Of a stretch of 49,176 nucleotides of DNA, positions 1 to 9,148 are shown piece after piece. The DNA is from Neocallimastix lanati (nom. inval.) (taxonomy: Eukaryota; Neocallimastigomycota; Neocallimastigomycetes; Neocallimastigales; Neocallimastigaceae), in assembly GCA_016946835.1 (NCBI GenBank), contig JACVTC010000314.1, forward strand, positions 1 to 49,176. Reading direction: 5' to 3'. Made by a program: the position numbers and the translations under genes. The notes under the pieces were generated by a model, which worked only from the letters and a program-made list of their open reading frames with translations, had not been told where the DNA came from and did no database searches. Each line of letters opens with the position of its first letter. Positions within the stretch are counted from its first letter, which is position 1.

Positions 1-656
1 AAAGGATATTATTATAATATTATTATTAACAAATGTTATTTTCAAAAAAATGAATAATTTATAATGTAAACATTTTTAATATTAATATTTATATATTTAA
101 TTTTAAAGTTATATATATTTTATTTTTTTAAAAAATATATATACAAATATATGTACTACTTTACATATATTATTTAATATTATGATATATAAATTTTAGT
201 TACATTATATATATAAAAATTCAAAATATATTTTTAAAAAAATATACTAAATTAAAACAAGAAATATTAATTAGAGTAGATTAAATACATTAATATATAT
301 TGTGTAAATTAAAGTAATAATAATAAACTATAATAAAAATTTAATAATAATAGGACTAATGAAATTACAAAAATATAATAGTGCTGACAATGTCCTTTTT
401 TTTTTTTTTTTAAAAACATTTTATATTTTATGTAAAATATAAAATTTGTACTATATGAAAAAATAAAATTAAATAACATTAATATAAATAAATTCATGAA
501 AAGTAAAACATTATACTTGTACTTTTTATTTTAATTTTTATTATACACTTTGCTTTTATCTTATTTTATACAATTAATTGTAATTATCATTAAAAGTTTT
601 ATAAAAAATAACTCAGTATGAATAAAAATTTTATACTTATATTTATATTAAAATTT
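1..656. other. AT-rich non-coding stretch
   Basis: Nearly pure A/T sequence with an 18-base T run near 397-414. Short open frames here translate to Leu/Ile/Phe/Tyr-rich strings typical of unselected AT-rich DNA. I see no gene, RNA or terminal inverted repeat. Confidence 0.6.
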
Positions 657-893
657 TTAAAGTAGTTCGCTGATCTCTTCACTGTAAGATTTTAATAAAT
701 TTATTAAACCTTTTCTTACATAATGATTATAATAGTAATTATAATCTAACTTTGGTACAATAATATTTTTATCTTTAAGACTTTTTTCCTTTAAGTTATT
801 ATACAAATCTAAAGACATAATTTTATCACCAAATAAATTCGAATCTTTACTAAAAGAAAAATTGGTGGTTTTTATAATAACATAGTTAATTTT
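657..893 (-). other. Out-of-frame C-terminal tail of the DNA polymerase
   Basis: Reading the minus strand one base back from the annotated polymerase frame gives about 77 further sense codons, open from the five-A run (plus-strand T run 890-894) to a TAA at 657-659. The tail contains an IVPKLDY-type segment and ends in a helix-like Leu/Glu-rich stretch, as expected for the thumb end of family-B polymerases. In the annotated frame the protein stops abruptly at 872-874, just after the VGEKL segment that normally precedes a Tyr-Val-Ile strand. A one-base loss in the homopolymer, a sequencing error, or -1 ribosomal slippage would each explain it. The frame break is seen directly; the cause is not. 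Confidence 0.8.
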
Positions 894-3800
894 TCACCTA
901 CTTTATAATCAAGATTATACCTTTTATGATTATTTATAAATAATAATACGTAATAGGATTTATTCGTATATTTTGGTCCAATGGATAAACGCATAATCAA
1001 TTTTTCAAAAGGAACTTCACCAGCTAGTAATTCTTTTTTCATTTTAATGACTTTTTCTTTTATTAATTTTTTCGGATACTTATAAAGAATCATATATAAA
1101 AATATTTTATAATAATCACGAATAAAAATACACGTATTCTTTTTAATCAGATCTATACCCTTTATGTATAAAGTCGGTTTATCCTTATCAGCTAAAATTC
1201 CAGAGTATTTCTTTTTCGAAATAATAAGCATTCGGGAAAAGGTATTTTCATATTTTAGATGCATCCCTTCTGGTAGTAGATTTGTCACGATATTGGATAC
1301 CTCTTTGCACTCTTTAACAAATTTATCAGTATCAAAATGATCCAAATTATTATTTTGAACATTTTCATTATCATTAATAATGTTGTTGTTGTTATTGTTG
1401 CTATTGTTATTGTTGTTGTTGTTATTGTTGTTGTTGTTTTCGTTGTTATTGATTTTATTACTTTTTTTATTTTGGCTATAATACATTTCAAAAAAACTTT
1501 TCTTCTCTTTTTTATATTCGATTAGGCAGGAATCCGTATCCCCATAGATGACATGAAATTTTGTTTTTTCTTGAATAATATTTATGGCTTTATTTAAGTA
1601 ATTTCTTCCCATTCCTGTGGTACATTCTGCGCCAGGTAAAAATCGTAAAAATTTCAATGAGCTAGATCCAAGACATCCATAAATTGAGTTTGCTTGAATT
1701 TTCAATGCATATTGCCGCTTGTCGTAAATAATATAATCCGCACCAGAGGATTCCTTCATTAAATTTTTATATCGTACACGTTCTGATAAAAGCACTTTCA
1801 TCATCTGTGGTAGAATACCAATATGATTCTTAGTGTAATAATATACTTTATCACCAATATCAATTCGGTGATACGAATCTTTGGGATATTTATCAATCGT
1901 TGAACTATCTAATAATGTGGTGTAGCATATATTGTGAGTGATGATGACACTAGGATATAAACTTGTAAAATCTAGCATAGTGCAATAATCATACACACCT
2001 GGTTTGGGTTCAATTACCGTTGCTCCTTTATACCCTTGAATATTGGATTGATCTAAATCAATACATATATTATTGTCGTAAGAATATTTGTAAAGCAAAT
2101 TGGAAAATTTTTTACTCTGCCCCGTTTTATAGACTTCGTCAATACGGATTCTTGATATTTTTGCTACTTCTAAAAGTTGAATCCACTGATGAGAAACATT
2201 AAATATATTCAATGTCAATATCGAATCCATAACACAGTATTTTGCCACTTTATGTAACGATTCTTCCGTATTCTCATAGATTAAATAAAACATTTCTTTA
2301 TAGGGCAAATCTATTTTATGTTTATTTAATAATTGCTCCGAAACATAATTTAAATTTGAGGATGGCAAATTTAAGGATTTAGCATACTTATATATATCAA
2401 CGGCTATACGACCCGGAATATATAATTCCACTTCATCGCCCATTAAATTATTGAATTGGGAAGGTTTATTTAAAATTCGACTAGCAGAGAATGGTGTCTC
2501 CTTCGTATCAATGCTCAAATACATACCTGCTCTTTGTGCTAAATACTTATAATCAAATCCAAAAGTGTTAAATCCAATAATAATATCGGGATCAAATTTA
2601 CTTATTTGCTTAAAAAATTCACACAATAGTTCATATTCCGTAGATACATAGATCATTTCATATTCAAATTGATCATCATTATTTTTACTTTCATCGAAAT
2701 CTTTATTATTTTTATTCTTTTTATTATCTTCTATTCGTTTTATGAAATCTTCTATTTTCTCAAAGTTTTCATATTGATTTTTAACTTTCTTGTTCATAGG
2801 AAGATCCGTGTCTTTCTCAATTTTATTTAAAATATTTTTAAACTTATCAATTCTACTATGACCATCATCACTATAATTTGCATTTAAAATATTACTTAAC
2901 CTATTAAATCGATTAACAATCCCTTCATCATAACTTCTTTTCTTTATTAAAATATTTTTGAATTTGTTAAATCTTTCATTTACCTCTGAATTATATGTAT
3001 TATTAGATTGATTAGGATTACAAATATTTTTATTGGTTTGAATAATTAAATTCCTATTTCTAGAATTTAAAGTTTCATCACTACTCTTTAACATGCGAAT
3101 TATTCTATCCAATTTTTCGTGATTTTCTTTAAATTTTTTAGCAACTTTTTCTAAATCATGATTTCTAATATTATTTTCAATAATCTCTGGAACATCGTTT
3201 TCAACATTATTTTTATCCTTATTTTCAGCATTATCTTCAACATTATCCTCTACAAGCTTTTCTTCATTATTTTTAACATTGCTTTCAACATTACTTTCAA
3301 CATTACATTCAACTTTACTTTTTATATTATTTTCAACATCAATTTCAACATTATCTTCAGTGTTCTCTTCAACCTTATCTTTTACGCTATCTTCAACCTT
3401 ATTAGCTATATTATTTTTGTTTTCTTTGTTAAATTTTTGGGCTTCATATTTTTTCATATCAATTTTAAAGATACTTTGCTCGATACATGCAGCTTTAAAT
3501 GATTGAAGATCCAAAAATGGAAAAAAATTTGCATCAATTTCTTCAAATTCATTTTTATTGATAACATTAATATCATCATCAAATTTAACGCATATGGCAA
3601 TACATTTTTTTTCGTTTTCATGATTAAATACAAGGCTAATAGTTGAAATATAATCTTCAAATATATATCGATTAGGAAATGATTCGAAATCATGAGACAT
3701 ACATTCAATATCAAAAGATAAAATAGAAGGAGATGGATAGCTATTAATTTCAACAGATTTTATATTTTTATATTGAACGATATACTCTTCATCAAAGGTA

Positions 3801-4198
3801 GTATACTTCTCTTTGGAATTTAACTCCCAGTGCTCCATTTCTATCCATCCTATTGTATTTAAATTACATTCAGCCAGAAACGCTGAAATTATATCCACAT
3901 TTAATATTGACGAATAATAAGAAGAATATTCGGAATAATTAGGGAACATGACTTTAAAGATAATTTTATTACCTTCTAAATAATGTCTTAAAAGTTTTCT
4001 TGAAAGTACTTCTTTATTGTTTCTTGAATTGCCATTGAATTTGAAGTCACGATATTGTGAAAATTTGTATAAAGGATAATTATCTATAATAATTGATACT
4101 TTGTCATTTCTAATATTACTATATCCAAATCCTATAATAACTGGGGAATTGTTTTTTATTAGCAATTCCCAATTATAAATGAATATTATTTTATTCAT
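872..4198 (-). CDS. Family-B DNA polymerase, large-DNA-virus type (C-terminus frameshifted)
   Basis: Replicative DNA polymerase with proofreading exonuclease. Exo I is FDIE (D163, E165); Exo II is an NTFGFDYKYL motif near residue 545; Exo III is YCVMD near 655. Polymerase motif A is DFTSLYPSVI near 742, motif B KIQANSIYG near 833, motif C YGDTDS near 887, and the KKYSG motif near 997. The SLYPS form and the lack of an evident protein-priming insertion place it with nucleocytoplasmic virus/cellular polymerases rather than protein-primed plasmid polymerases. Two long low-complexity insertions are unusual: about 250 residues between Exo I and Exo II (repeating Asn-Val-Glu units) and an Asn tract after motif C. 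All catalytic residues are present. It is the downstream member of a minus-strand pair with the 151-aa gene. The last ~75 codons lie in another frame, so the product as written lacks the thumb end. Confidence 0.96.
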   Translation of the reverse strand: MNKIIFIYNWELLIKNNSPVIIGFGYSNIRNDKVSIIIDNYPLYKFSQYRDFKFNGNSRNNKEVLSRKLLRHYLEGNKIIFKVMFPNYSEYSSYYSSILNVDIISAFLAECNLNTIGWIEMEHWELNSKEKYTTFDEEYIVQYKNIKSVEINSYPSPSILSFDIECMSHDFESFPNRYIFEDYISTISLVFNHENEKKCIAICVKFDDDINVINKNEFEEIDANFFPFLDLQSFKAACIEQSIFKIDMKKYEAQKFNKENKNNIANKVEDSVKDKVEENTEDNVEIDVENNIKSKVECNVESNVESNVKNNEEKLVEDNVEDNAENKDKNNVENDVPEIIENNIRNHDLEKVAKKFKENHEKLDRIIRMLKSSDETLNSRNRNLIIQTNKNICNPNQSNNTYNSEVNERFNKFKNILIKKRSYDEGIVNRFNRLSNILNANYSDDGHSRIDKFKNILNKIEKDTDLPMNKKVKNQYENFEKIEDFIKRIEDNKKNKNNKDFDESKNNDDQFEYEMIYVSTEYELLCEFFKQISKFDPDIIIGFNTFGFDYKYLAQRAGMYLSIDTKETPFSASRILNKPSQFNNLMGDEVELYIPGRIAVDIYKYAKSLNLPSSNLNYVSEQLLNKHKIDLPYKEMFYLIYENTEESLHKVAKYCVMDSILTLNIFNVSHQWIQLLEVAKISRIRIDEVYKTGQSKKFSNLLYKYSYDNNICIDLDQSNIQGYKGATVIEPKPGVYDYCTMLDFTSLYPSVIITHNICYTTLLDSSTIDKYPKDSYHRIDIGDKVYYYTKNHIGILPQMMKVLLSERVRYKNLMKESSGADYIIYDKRQYALKIQANSIYGCLGSSSLKFLRFLPGAECTTGMGRNYLNKAINIIQEKTKFHVIYGDTDSCLIEYKKEKKSFFEMYYSQNKKSNKINNNENNNNNNNNNNNNSNNNNNNIINDNENVQNNNLDHFDTDKFVKECKEVSNIVTNLLPEGMHLKYENTFSRMLIISKKKYSGILADKDKPTLYIKGIDLIKKNTCIFIRDYYKIFLYMILYKYPKKLIKEKVIKMKKELLAGEVPFEKLIMRLSIGPKYTNKSYYVLLFINNHKRYNLDYKVGEKLTMLL

Positions 4199-4369
4199 TT
4201 GTTTTTTATTTTAAAAATATTAAAAAATTATACATATATAGGTTAGAGTTAAATATTTTCTTATATTATCTACTAATACCAATCTATATAGATAATATAG
4301 ATTTATAATTTTTTTTTGAATTTTAAATATTCTTTGAAAAAGCAGAGATAATTATTATCTCTTTATTTT

Positions 4370-4825
4370 TTATCGTTCTGTATCAAAATCAATAATGAAA
4401 TTATCGTATACAATTATATTATAAGTAATGTTATAGCGTTGTATATCCATATAATAATCTTCATAATTATTATTATATTCTTTAATAAAATCTTTTAATA
4501 AATTTTTAACTATTTCTACCTGTTTTTCATTTGATACAAAGTTTTCTGAAAAATTTTGGAAATAATATTTTCTAATTATGAAGATCATATATAACATAGG
4601 TATATTTAATTTGGTAAATCTTTTTTCGATTATCTCATTAAACTTCCTATTGAATATATGAAGATTTAAAAATTCAATAAAATCGGATATAAATACAGTA
4701 TTACTAAACGTTCCTGTAACACTATTACTTAAATTTTGTTTTATTTTTTGAATTAATGTTTGCTGAGAATTATAACTCTTTCCTTTCACTTGGTTTATTA
4801 TATTCTTATTTTTATCTTTAAACAT
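4370..4825 (-). CDS. Unrecognised 151-aa protein
   Basis: A small, Asn/Lys/Ile-rich protein with no signal peptide or clear membrane segment. The first ~35 residues are basic and polar; residues ~40-110 look largely alpha-helical with regularly spaced Phe/Ile/Leu; the C-terminus is acidic and Tyr/Ile-rich. I recognise no family. It lies 171 bases upstream of the polymerase on the same strand inside the viral gene block, so a role in replication or transcription, such as a small polymerase or RNA polymerase partner, is possible but is only inferred from position. Confidence 0.7.
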   Translation of the reverse strand: MFKDKNKNIINQVKGKSYNSQQTLIQKIKQNLSNSVTGTFSNTVFISDFIEFLNLHIFNRKFNEIIEKRFTKLNIPMLYMIFIIRKYYFQNFSENFVSNEKQVEIVKNLLKDFIKEYNNNYEDYYMDIQRYNITYNIIVYDNFIIDFDTER

Positions 4826-5426
4826 TACTGATTATGAAAATTTTTAAAATATAAAAAAATTTTTTATATAGAATTTCTTCTCTTATAGATATATATATTC
4901 AAATAGGTTTTGTTTTTATCGTTATATCGCTATATAATTTTTGATATTATATAAAATTCTCTTTTATCATTTTAAATATCTTAATATTTCAAACATTATA
5001 TATTACTAAACAATATTATATCATATAATAAATTATAGTTTAGTATATTATAATAAAGATTTAATTTACCATATTACAAAATCCGAATAAAAAAATAAAT
5101 TTCTTAAATTTATAATTAATATTCATTTCAAATATCCTTGATTATAATATAATACAATTATTTATTTAAAACAGGATAGTAAATAAATAATTTTTATTTA
5201 TATACATATTTTATTAGAAAACATTAATTTTTTTTTCCAAAAAAAAAAAAAAAAGAAATAAACGTGGTTATAACAACATTAGTAAATTTTAATGAAACAA
5301 TTGATTTTTATTAATTGATATAAAGACAAAATAAATTTAATAAAACAATTGATTTATTATTTATTAAAATATAAAGTCAAACTATATTTTTTTTTATTAA
5401 AGGATAAAAAAAAAATAAAAATAAAA
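4826..5426. other. Divergent intergenic region
   Basis: Non-coding AT-rich spacer between two divergently transcribed genes, so it must hold both promoters. A T9-CC-A15 tract near 5229-5256 could fold as a hairpin. The ACAATTGATTT string occurs twice (near 5297 and 5344). No defined promoter motif can be assigned. Confidence 0.5.
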
Positions 5427-6017
5427 ATGTCTGAGGTGGTTAAAAATTTATCTCAAAAAAGATATGATGAATTACGCCGAAATGTTATTATTGATGCCAT
5501 TGACATTGTTTTCAATACTATTTCAAATCAAGTTAAAATAGATAATAAGGATAAATCTTTTACAGTTAGAAAACTAACAAATAGTATCGAATTAATTTAT
5601 GATTTAAGTAGTCAAGAAAATAACGATAAAATTCCTTCGGAAATCATTAAATCAATAAAACCACGAATAAGTCATAAATTAAACAATACATTTTGTTATA
5701 AATTACCATCTAAAAACGAAAATACAAACCTCGGAAAGGAAAGTAAAAATTCTTCTATTGTATTTTCACCATTTATTCAAAATGCTATTGAAGTTTCCCA
5801 AAATGATATAAAAATGGATGTACAATTACCAAAATCTCTTGAACATTATCATTTCTTTGTTTTTCCTTTAAATATGGATGGAAAGGAGTATATTATCACT
5901 TATGCAGAAGAAAATAAATATAGTAAACGTGAAATCATTGAAATATTACATAATAATGTATCAGTAGATAAAAATATCTTTTCTAAGGAATTAAAAGAAA
6001 AATATTATTTTAATTAA
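5427..6017 (+). CDS. Unrecognised 196-aa protein
   Basis: The open frame extends upstream to 5349, but that stretch is A/T homopolymer encoding Lys/Leu/Tyr runs. I take the ATG at 5427, which opens a normal-looking sequence (MSEVVKNLSQKRYDELRR). The protein is soluble, without signal peptide. It has an N-terminal helical, charged region (1-60), a polar middle, and a C-terminal part (~145-196) with a hydrophobic beta-like segment (HYHFFVFPL) followed by a Lys/Glu-rich end. I recognise no family. It sits upstream of the SF3 helicase on the same strand and is presumably part of the viral set. Confidence 0.7.
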   Translation: MSEVVKNLSQKRYDELRRNVIIDAIDIVFNTISNQVKIDNKDKSFTVRKLTNSIELIYDLSSQENNDKIPSEIIKSIKPRISHKLNNTFCYKLPSKNENTNLGKESKNSSIVFSPFIQNAIEVSQNDIKMDVQLPKSLEHYHFFVFPLNMDGKEYIITYAEENKYSKREIIEILHNNVSVDKNIFSKELKEKYYFN

Positions 6018-6350
6018 TATGTAAATAAATAGCTAGATATTGGAATAAATATCTAAGTAAATATTTTTTTTAAAATTTTTTTTGAAAACTTTAAATCACA
6101 AAAATTTTTAAAGATTTATTAAAAAAATATTTTATATTAATATATAATTATTATTGGATAATTGAATGATTATTTCTCTTATAATGAGTCATTATTTTAT
6201 AATTAAGAAATTAAAAATTTTTTTTTTAAAAATAATTATACACACATAGAAAATATTAATATTAACAATTAAAATGATTTAATTTCTTTTAAAATGAAAA
6301 AATAATTAATATATAAATCTACAAATTTTTTAAATAGTTAAGTAAAAAAT
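6018..6350. other. Intergenic spacer upstream of the SF3 helicase
   Basis: A/T-only spacer with several A and T runs. No gene or RNA is visible. It should contain the promoter of the downstream helicase gene, but no motif stands out. Confidence 0.5.
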
Positions 6351-8309
6351 ATGATTTTAGTAAAAACGAAAGAATCAGAAATTACAAATAATTATCATCC
6401 AATTATTTACTTATTAATTATACTTTTAAAGCAAAATAAGGATAAACATACAAAATGTTATCGTATGTTGAAAAAATATCTTGAAAATTATGATATCAAA
6501 TTAAGTGATATTGAAAATATTAATATTCAATTAGAAAATAACGAAATAGAATATTCAAATAATTACAATAACATTTATAATAATAATAATAATAATACTT
6601 ATAATAATAATGAATATAATAATGGTATTCATAATGATAATGAAAATAGTAATGAAAGTGATAATGAAAGCAGTGACTCAGAAGAATACAATTTTGATGA
6701 AATAAATATTAATGATCTTAATTCTGTTTTGAAAAATTTAGAAATTAGTAAAATAAATCAGTCATCAAATCAAGAAGCAGATTATAAATATGATATTATT
6801 GATATTATTTATCAATGCATGGAAGACTATGGTTCAATGGTAGTTGATAAAGCACGATTAATCACTATTAAAAATTATTATAGTAAATCATCTTTAACGT
6901 CTCAGATTATTTTTAACATATTTATTGTGTTATACTTAGGATATTTAGTATTTAGTGAGGATGAATGGTATAAATTTTCATATAGTCGTCATGGATGGGA
7001 AATCATAAGTGCTTATGATCTCGCCAAAGAAATCAATATGGGATTAGTAAATAAGCTTACCAAGTTGTGTAATGAATGCCATTTTAAATTGGAAAATTTA
7101 CCTACGAAATTATTTTCGTTTATGAGTGGTCATTCGGTTACATTTAAAAATTTATATCAGTTAGAAACCTTCTTCTACTTGGACAATTTTATTTCTCGAA
7201 TGGATAAAAGTAAAGTTTTAAGATTTGAAGATTGTGTTTATGATTTCACCATCAATAAACCACGACCAGGAATGCCAAAAGACTTTTGTCTTAAATCTAC
7301 CAATTATAATTTTCACTCTGAAAATAAGAATAAAGTAAAAGAAGTGAAAGAATTTTTTGAAGATATTTTTGTCGACAAGGAATTGATACAGTATGTATTA
7401 AAAATTTTAGCTTCCACCCTTACTTACGGTAATAAATTGCGTGCCATTGTATTTTTTATTGGATCGGGTAGAAACGGTAAGACTACGCTTACTAACATGT
7501 TACGTCTTTCACTTGGAGATTATGCAGCAACGCCAAATGTTTCTTTATTTTTAGGAAAATCGGTTAGTGCTGATAAACCAAGTCCACAAATGGTAGATCT
7601 TAATTGTGCAAGAGTGGCCATATGTGAAGAACCAGATGCTCGTAGTATTGCTATTACAGGTGATACTAAAGCTATAACCGGTAATGTAGGCTTTATTAAA
7701 ACCCGAACCTTGTATAAGGATGTTCAAGCAGTATCTGTTGATTTACTACCCATTATTAATACAAATGACAAATTGACAATATCTAACTTAGATAATGCTT
7801 TGATTGATCGTATTCTTGTTATCCCTTTCACCCAACGATTCATAAATAAGATGAATATATCTGTCTTATCTTCAACTAAAAATATCAATAACCCTTCAAT
7901 AAAAAGAGCTAATACGAGATGGCAAGGTTCTCGAGTTCAAGGTTATGCTGAAGCTTTAATACATTTACTTATTGAAAATTATCAAGAGGATTACACCTCC
8001 CTAGAAATTCCTGAATCTGTGGTTAATGCAACCAAAAGTTTTATTATGCGTAGTGACCATATTGCTAGATTTTTGGAAAAGAATATTGTTGATAAAAATG
8101 ACAATCATGCTATTCCAATTGATGAACTTTACACCGTTTATAAGAATTGGTTTAAGCAATACGTATCCACTCGTTCCGTATTTTATAGTTTGGAAGATTT
8201 TCGTATGGATTTAATTAAATATAGTATTCGTATCAAAAATTTATCCTCAGATTCGGATTCGGATTCTAAGAAAACCGTTGAATCCATTATTGGATACAGA
8301 TTTATTTAA
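6351..8309 (+). CDS. D5-like superfamily 3 helicase
   Basis: Replicative NTPase/helicase of the poxvirus D5 type. Walker A is GSGRNGKTT (about residues 371-379), Walker B is VAICEEPD (about 420-428), motif C is PIINTND (about 468-474), followed by DRILVIPF, the usual SF3 order. A D5_N-like region lies upstream (about 200-360), and the C-terminus ends in IIGYRF, a usual ending in this family, so the 3' end appears intact. Residues ~75-115 form an Asn-rich tract and ~115-135 an acidic Ser/Asp/Glu stretch. At 652 aa it is shorter than typical primase-helicase fusions, and I see no archaeo-eukaryotic primase motifs in the N-terminal ~180 residues, so it may be helicase only. It would unwind DNA for the polymerase encoded upstream. 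Confidence 0.93.
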   Translation: MILVKTKESEITNNYHPIIYLLIILLKQNKDKHTKCYRMLKKYLENYDIKLSDIENINIQLENNEIEYSNNYNNIYNNNNNNTYNNNEYNNGIHNDNENSNESDNESSDSEEYNFDEININDLNSVLKNLEISKINQSSNQEADYKYDIIDIIYQCMEDYGSMVVDKARLITIKNYYSKSSLTSQIIFNIFIVLYLGYLVFSEDEWYKFSYSRHGWEIISAYDLAKEINMGLVNKLTKLCNECHFKLENLPTKLFSFMSGHSVTFKNLYQLETFFYLDNFISRMDKSKVLRFEDCVYDFTINKPRPGMPKDFCLKSTNYNFHSENKNKVKEVKEFFEDIFVDKELIQYVLKILASTLTYGNKLRAIVFFIGSGRNGKTTLTNMLRLSLGDYAATPNVSLFLGKSVSADKPSPQMVDLNCARVAICEEPDARSIAITGDTKAITGNVGFIKTRTLYKDVQAVSVDLLPIINTNDKLTISNLDNALIDRILVIPFTQRFINKMNISVLSSTKNINNPSIKRANTRWQGSRVQGYAEALIHLLIENYQEDYTSLEIPESVVNATKSFIMRSDHIARFLEKNIVDKNDNHAIPIDELYTVYKNWFKQYVSTRSVFYSLEDFRMDLIKYSIRIKNLSSDSDSDSKKTVESIIGYRFI

Positions 8310-9148
8310 TTATATTAAAAATAAAATAATGGATGATAATGTTAATTTCTTTCATTCCTTTAATATATATAATTTAAACTAATATTTGTATATATTTATT
8401 TTATATATAAAATTAACAAGGAAAAAAAATTATATAATTATATTTATATTTATTTATAATTTAAGAATATATATTGTTAAAAATTATTATTTTATTAATT
8501 ATTATAAAAATAGTTTTAAAAAATTTAAAAAATTTATAATTAGTATAGTTATTTCATTAAAAATGGTGATATAAATATTTTATTTTATTTTATATAATGA
8601 AATATAATAATTTTATTCAATGATATTTATTATTCTATTAAATGATATTTGTAAACTTGTTCTTTTCATTAAAAGTTTTTATTACTGAAATAATTATTAA
8701 ATTACCATATTTTTATTATATAATTTTAATAGTAAATTTAATTTTTATTTATTTTTATTGCATATTACTTATATTAATATTAATATTGATTAAATCATTC
8801 AAATATTGCATTATAGCAAGTATTATATAATTTATTTTTTAAAATTTTTAAAAAATATAAATTACTAATATTACGTATCAATAATAAAAATAAAGTAAAA
8901 GTATTTAAATTCAAATTTATACTAATTTTATTGTAATCAATTAAGAAATTGATTTTAAAAAATATATTTATATAAATAATTATATATATTATTCAATCAT
9001 TTTTTTTTAAAATTTTGTTTATTAATATTTTTTTTATTTAATATAATACTATATAAAAATTTTTTATTTATATTAAATTTATAAAGGTTTTTATAATATT
9101 TTTTATAATTATTTAATTGAATTATATTTTTTTTCTTTTTATAATATT
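8310..9148. other. Convergent intergenic region
   Basis: Spacer of about 840 bases between convergent genes (SF3 helicase and RPB2-like subunit). Short open frames at 8386-8574 and 8642-8830 encode only Ile/Leu/Phe/Tyr/Lys-rich strings and have no coding character. No transcription-termination signal can be defined. Confidence 0.55.

Noticed and set aside
880-900. Canonical X-XXY-YYZ slippery heptamer at the polymerase frame break
   Set aside because: The zero-frame codons do not fit the heptamer rule; only single-tRNA slippage on the A run would work, so a deletion or sequence error is at least as likely.
3158-3753. Open frames opposite or alongside the polymerase insertion
   Set aside because: Mirror-strand shadows of the repetitive Asn-Val-Glu insertion, giving Ile/Phe/Ser-rich strings.
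872-4198. Protein-primed plasmid-type DNA polymerase
   Set aside because: Motif A is the SLYPS form, and no terminal-protein region or TPR-type insertion is recognisable; the inserts are low complexity.
8386-8830. Two 62-codon ORFs between the SF3 helicase and RPB2
   Set aside because: Their composition is what random AT-rich DNA gives (Ile, Leu, Tyr, Phe, Lys only) and they lack any domain-like pattern.
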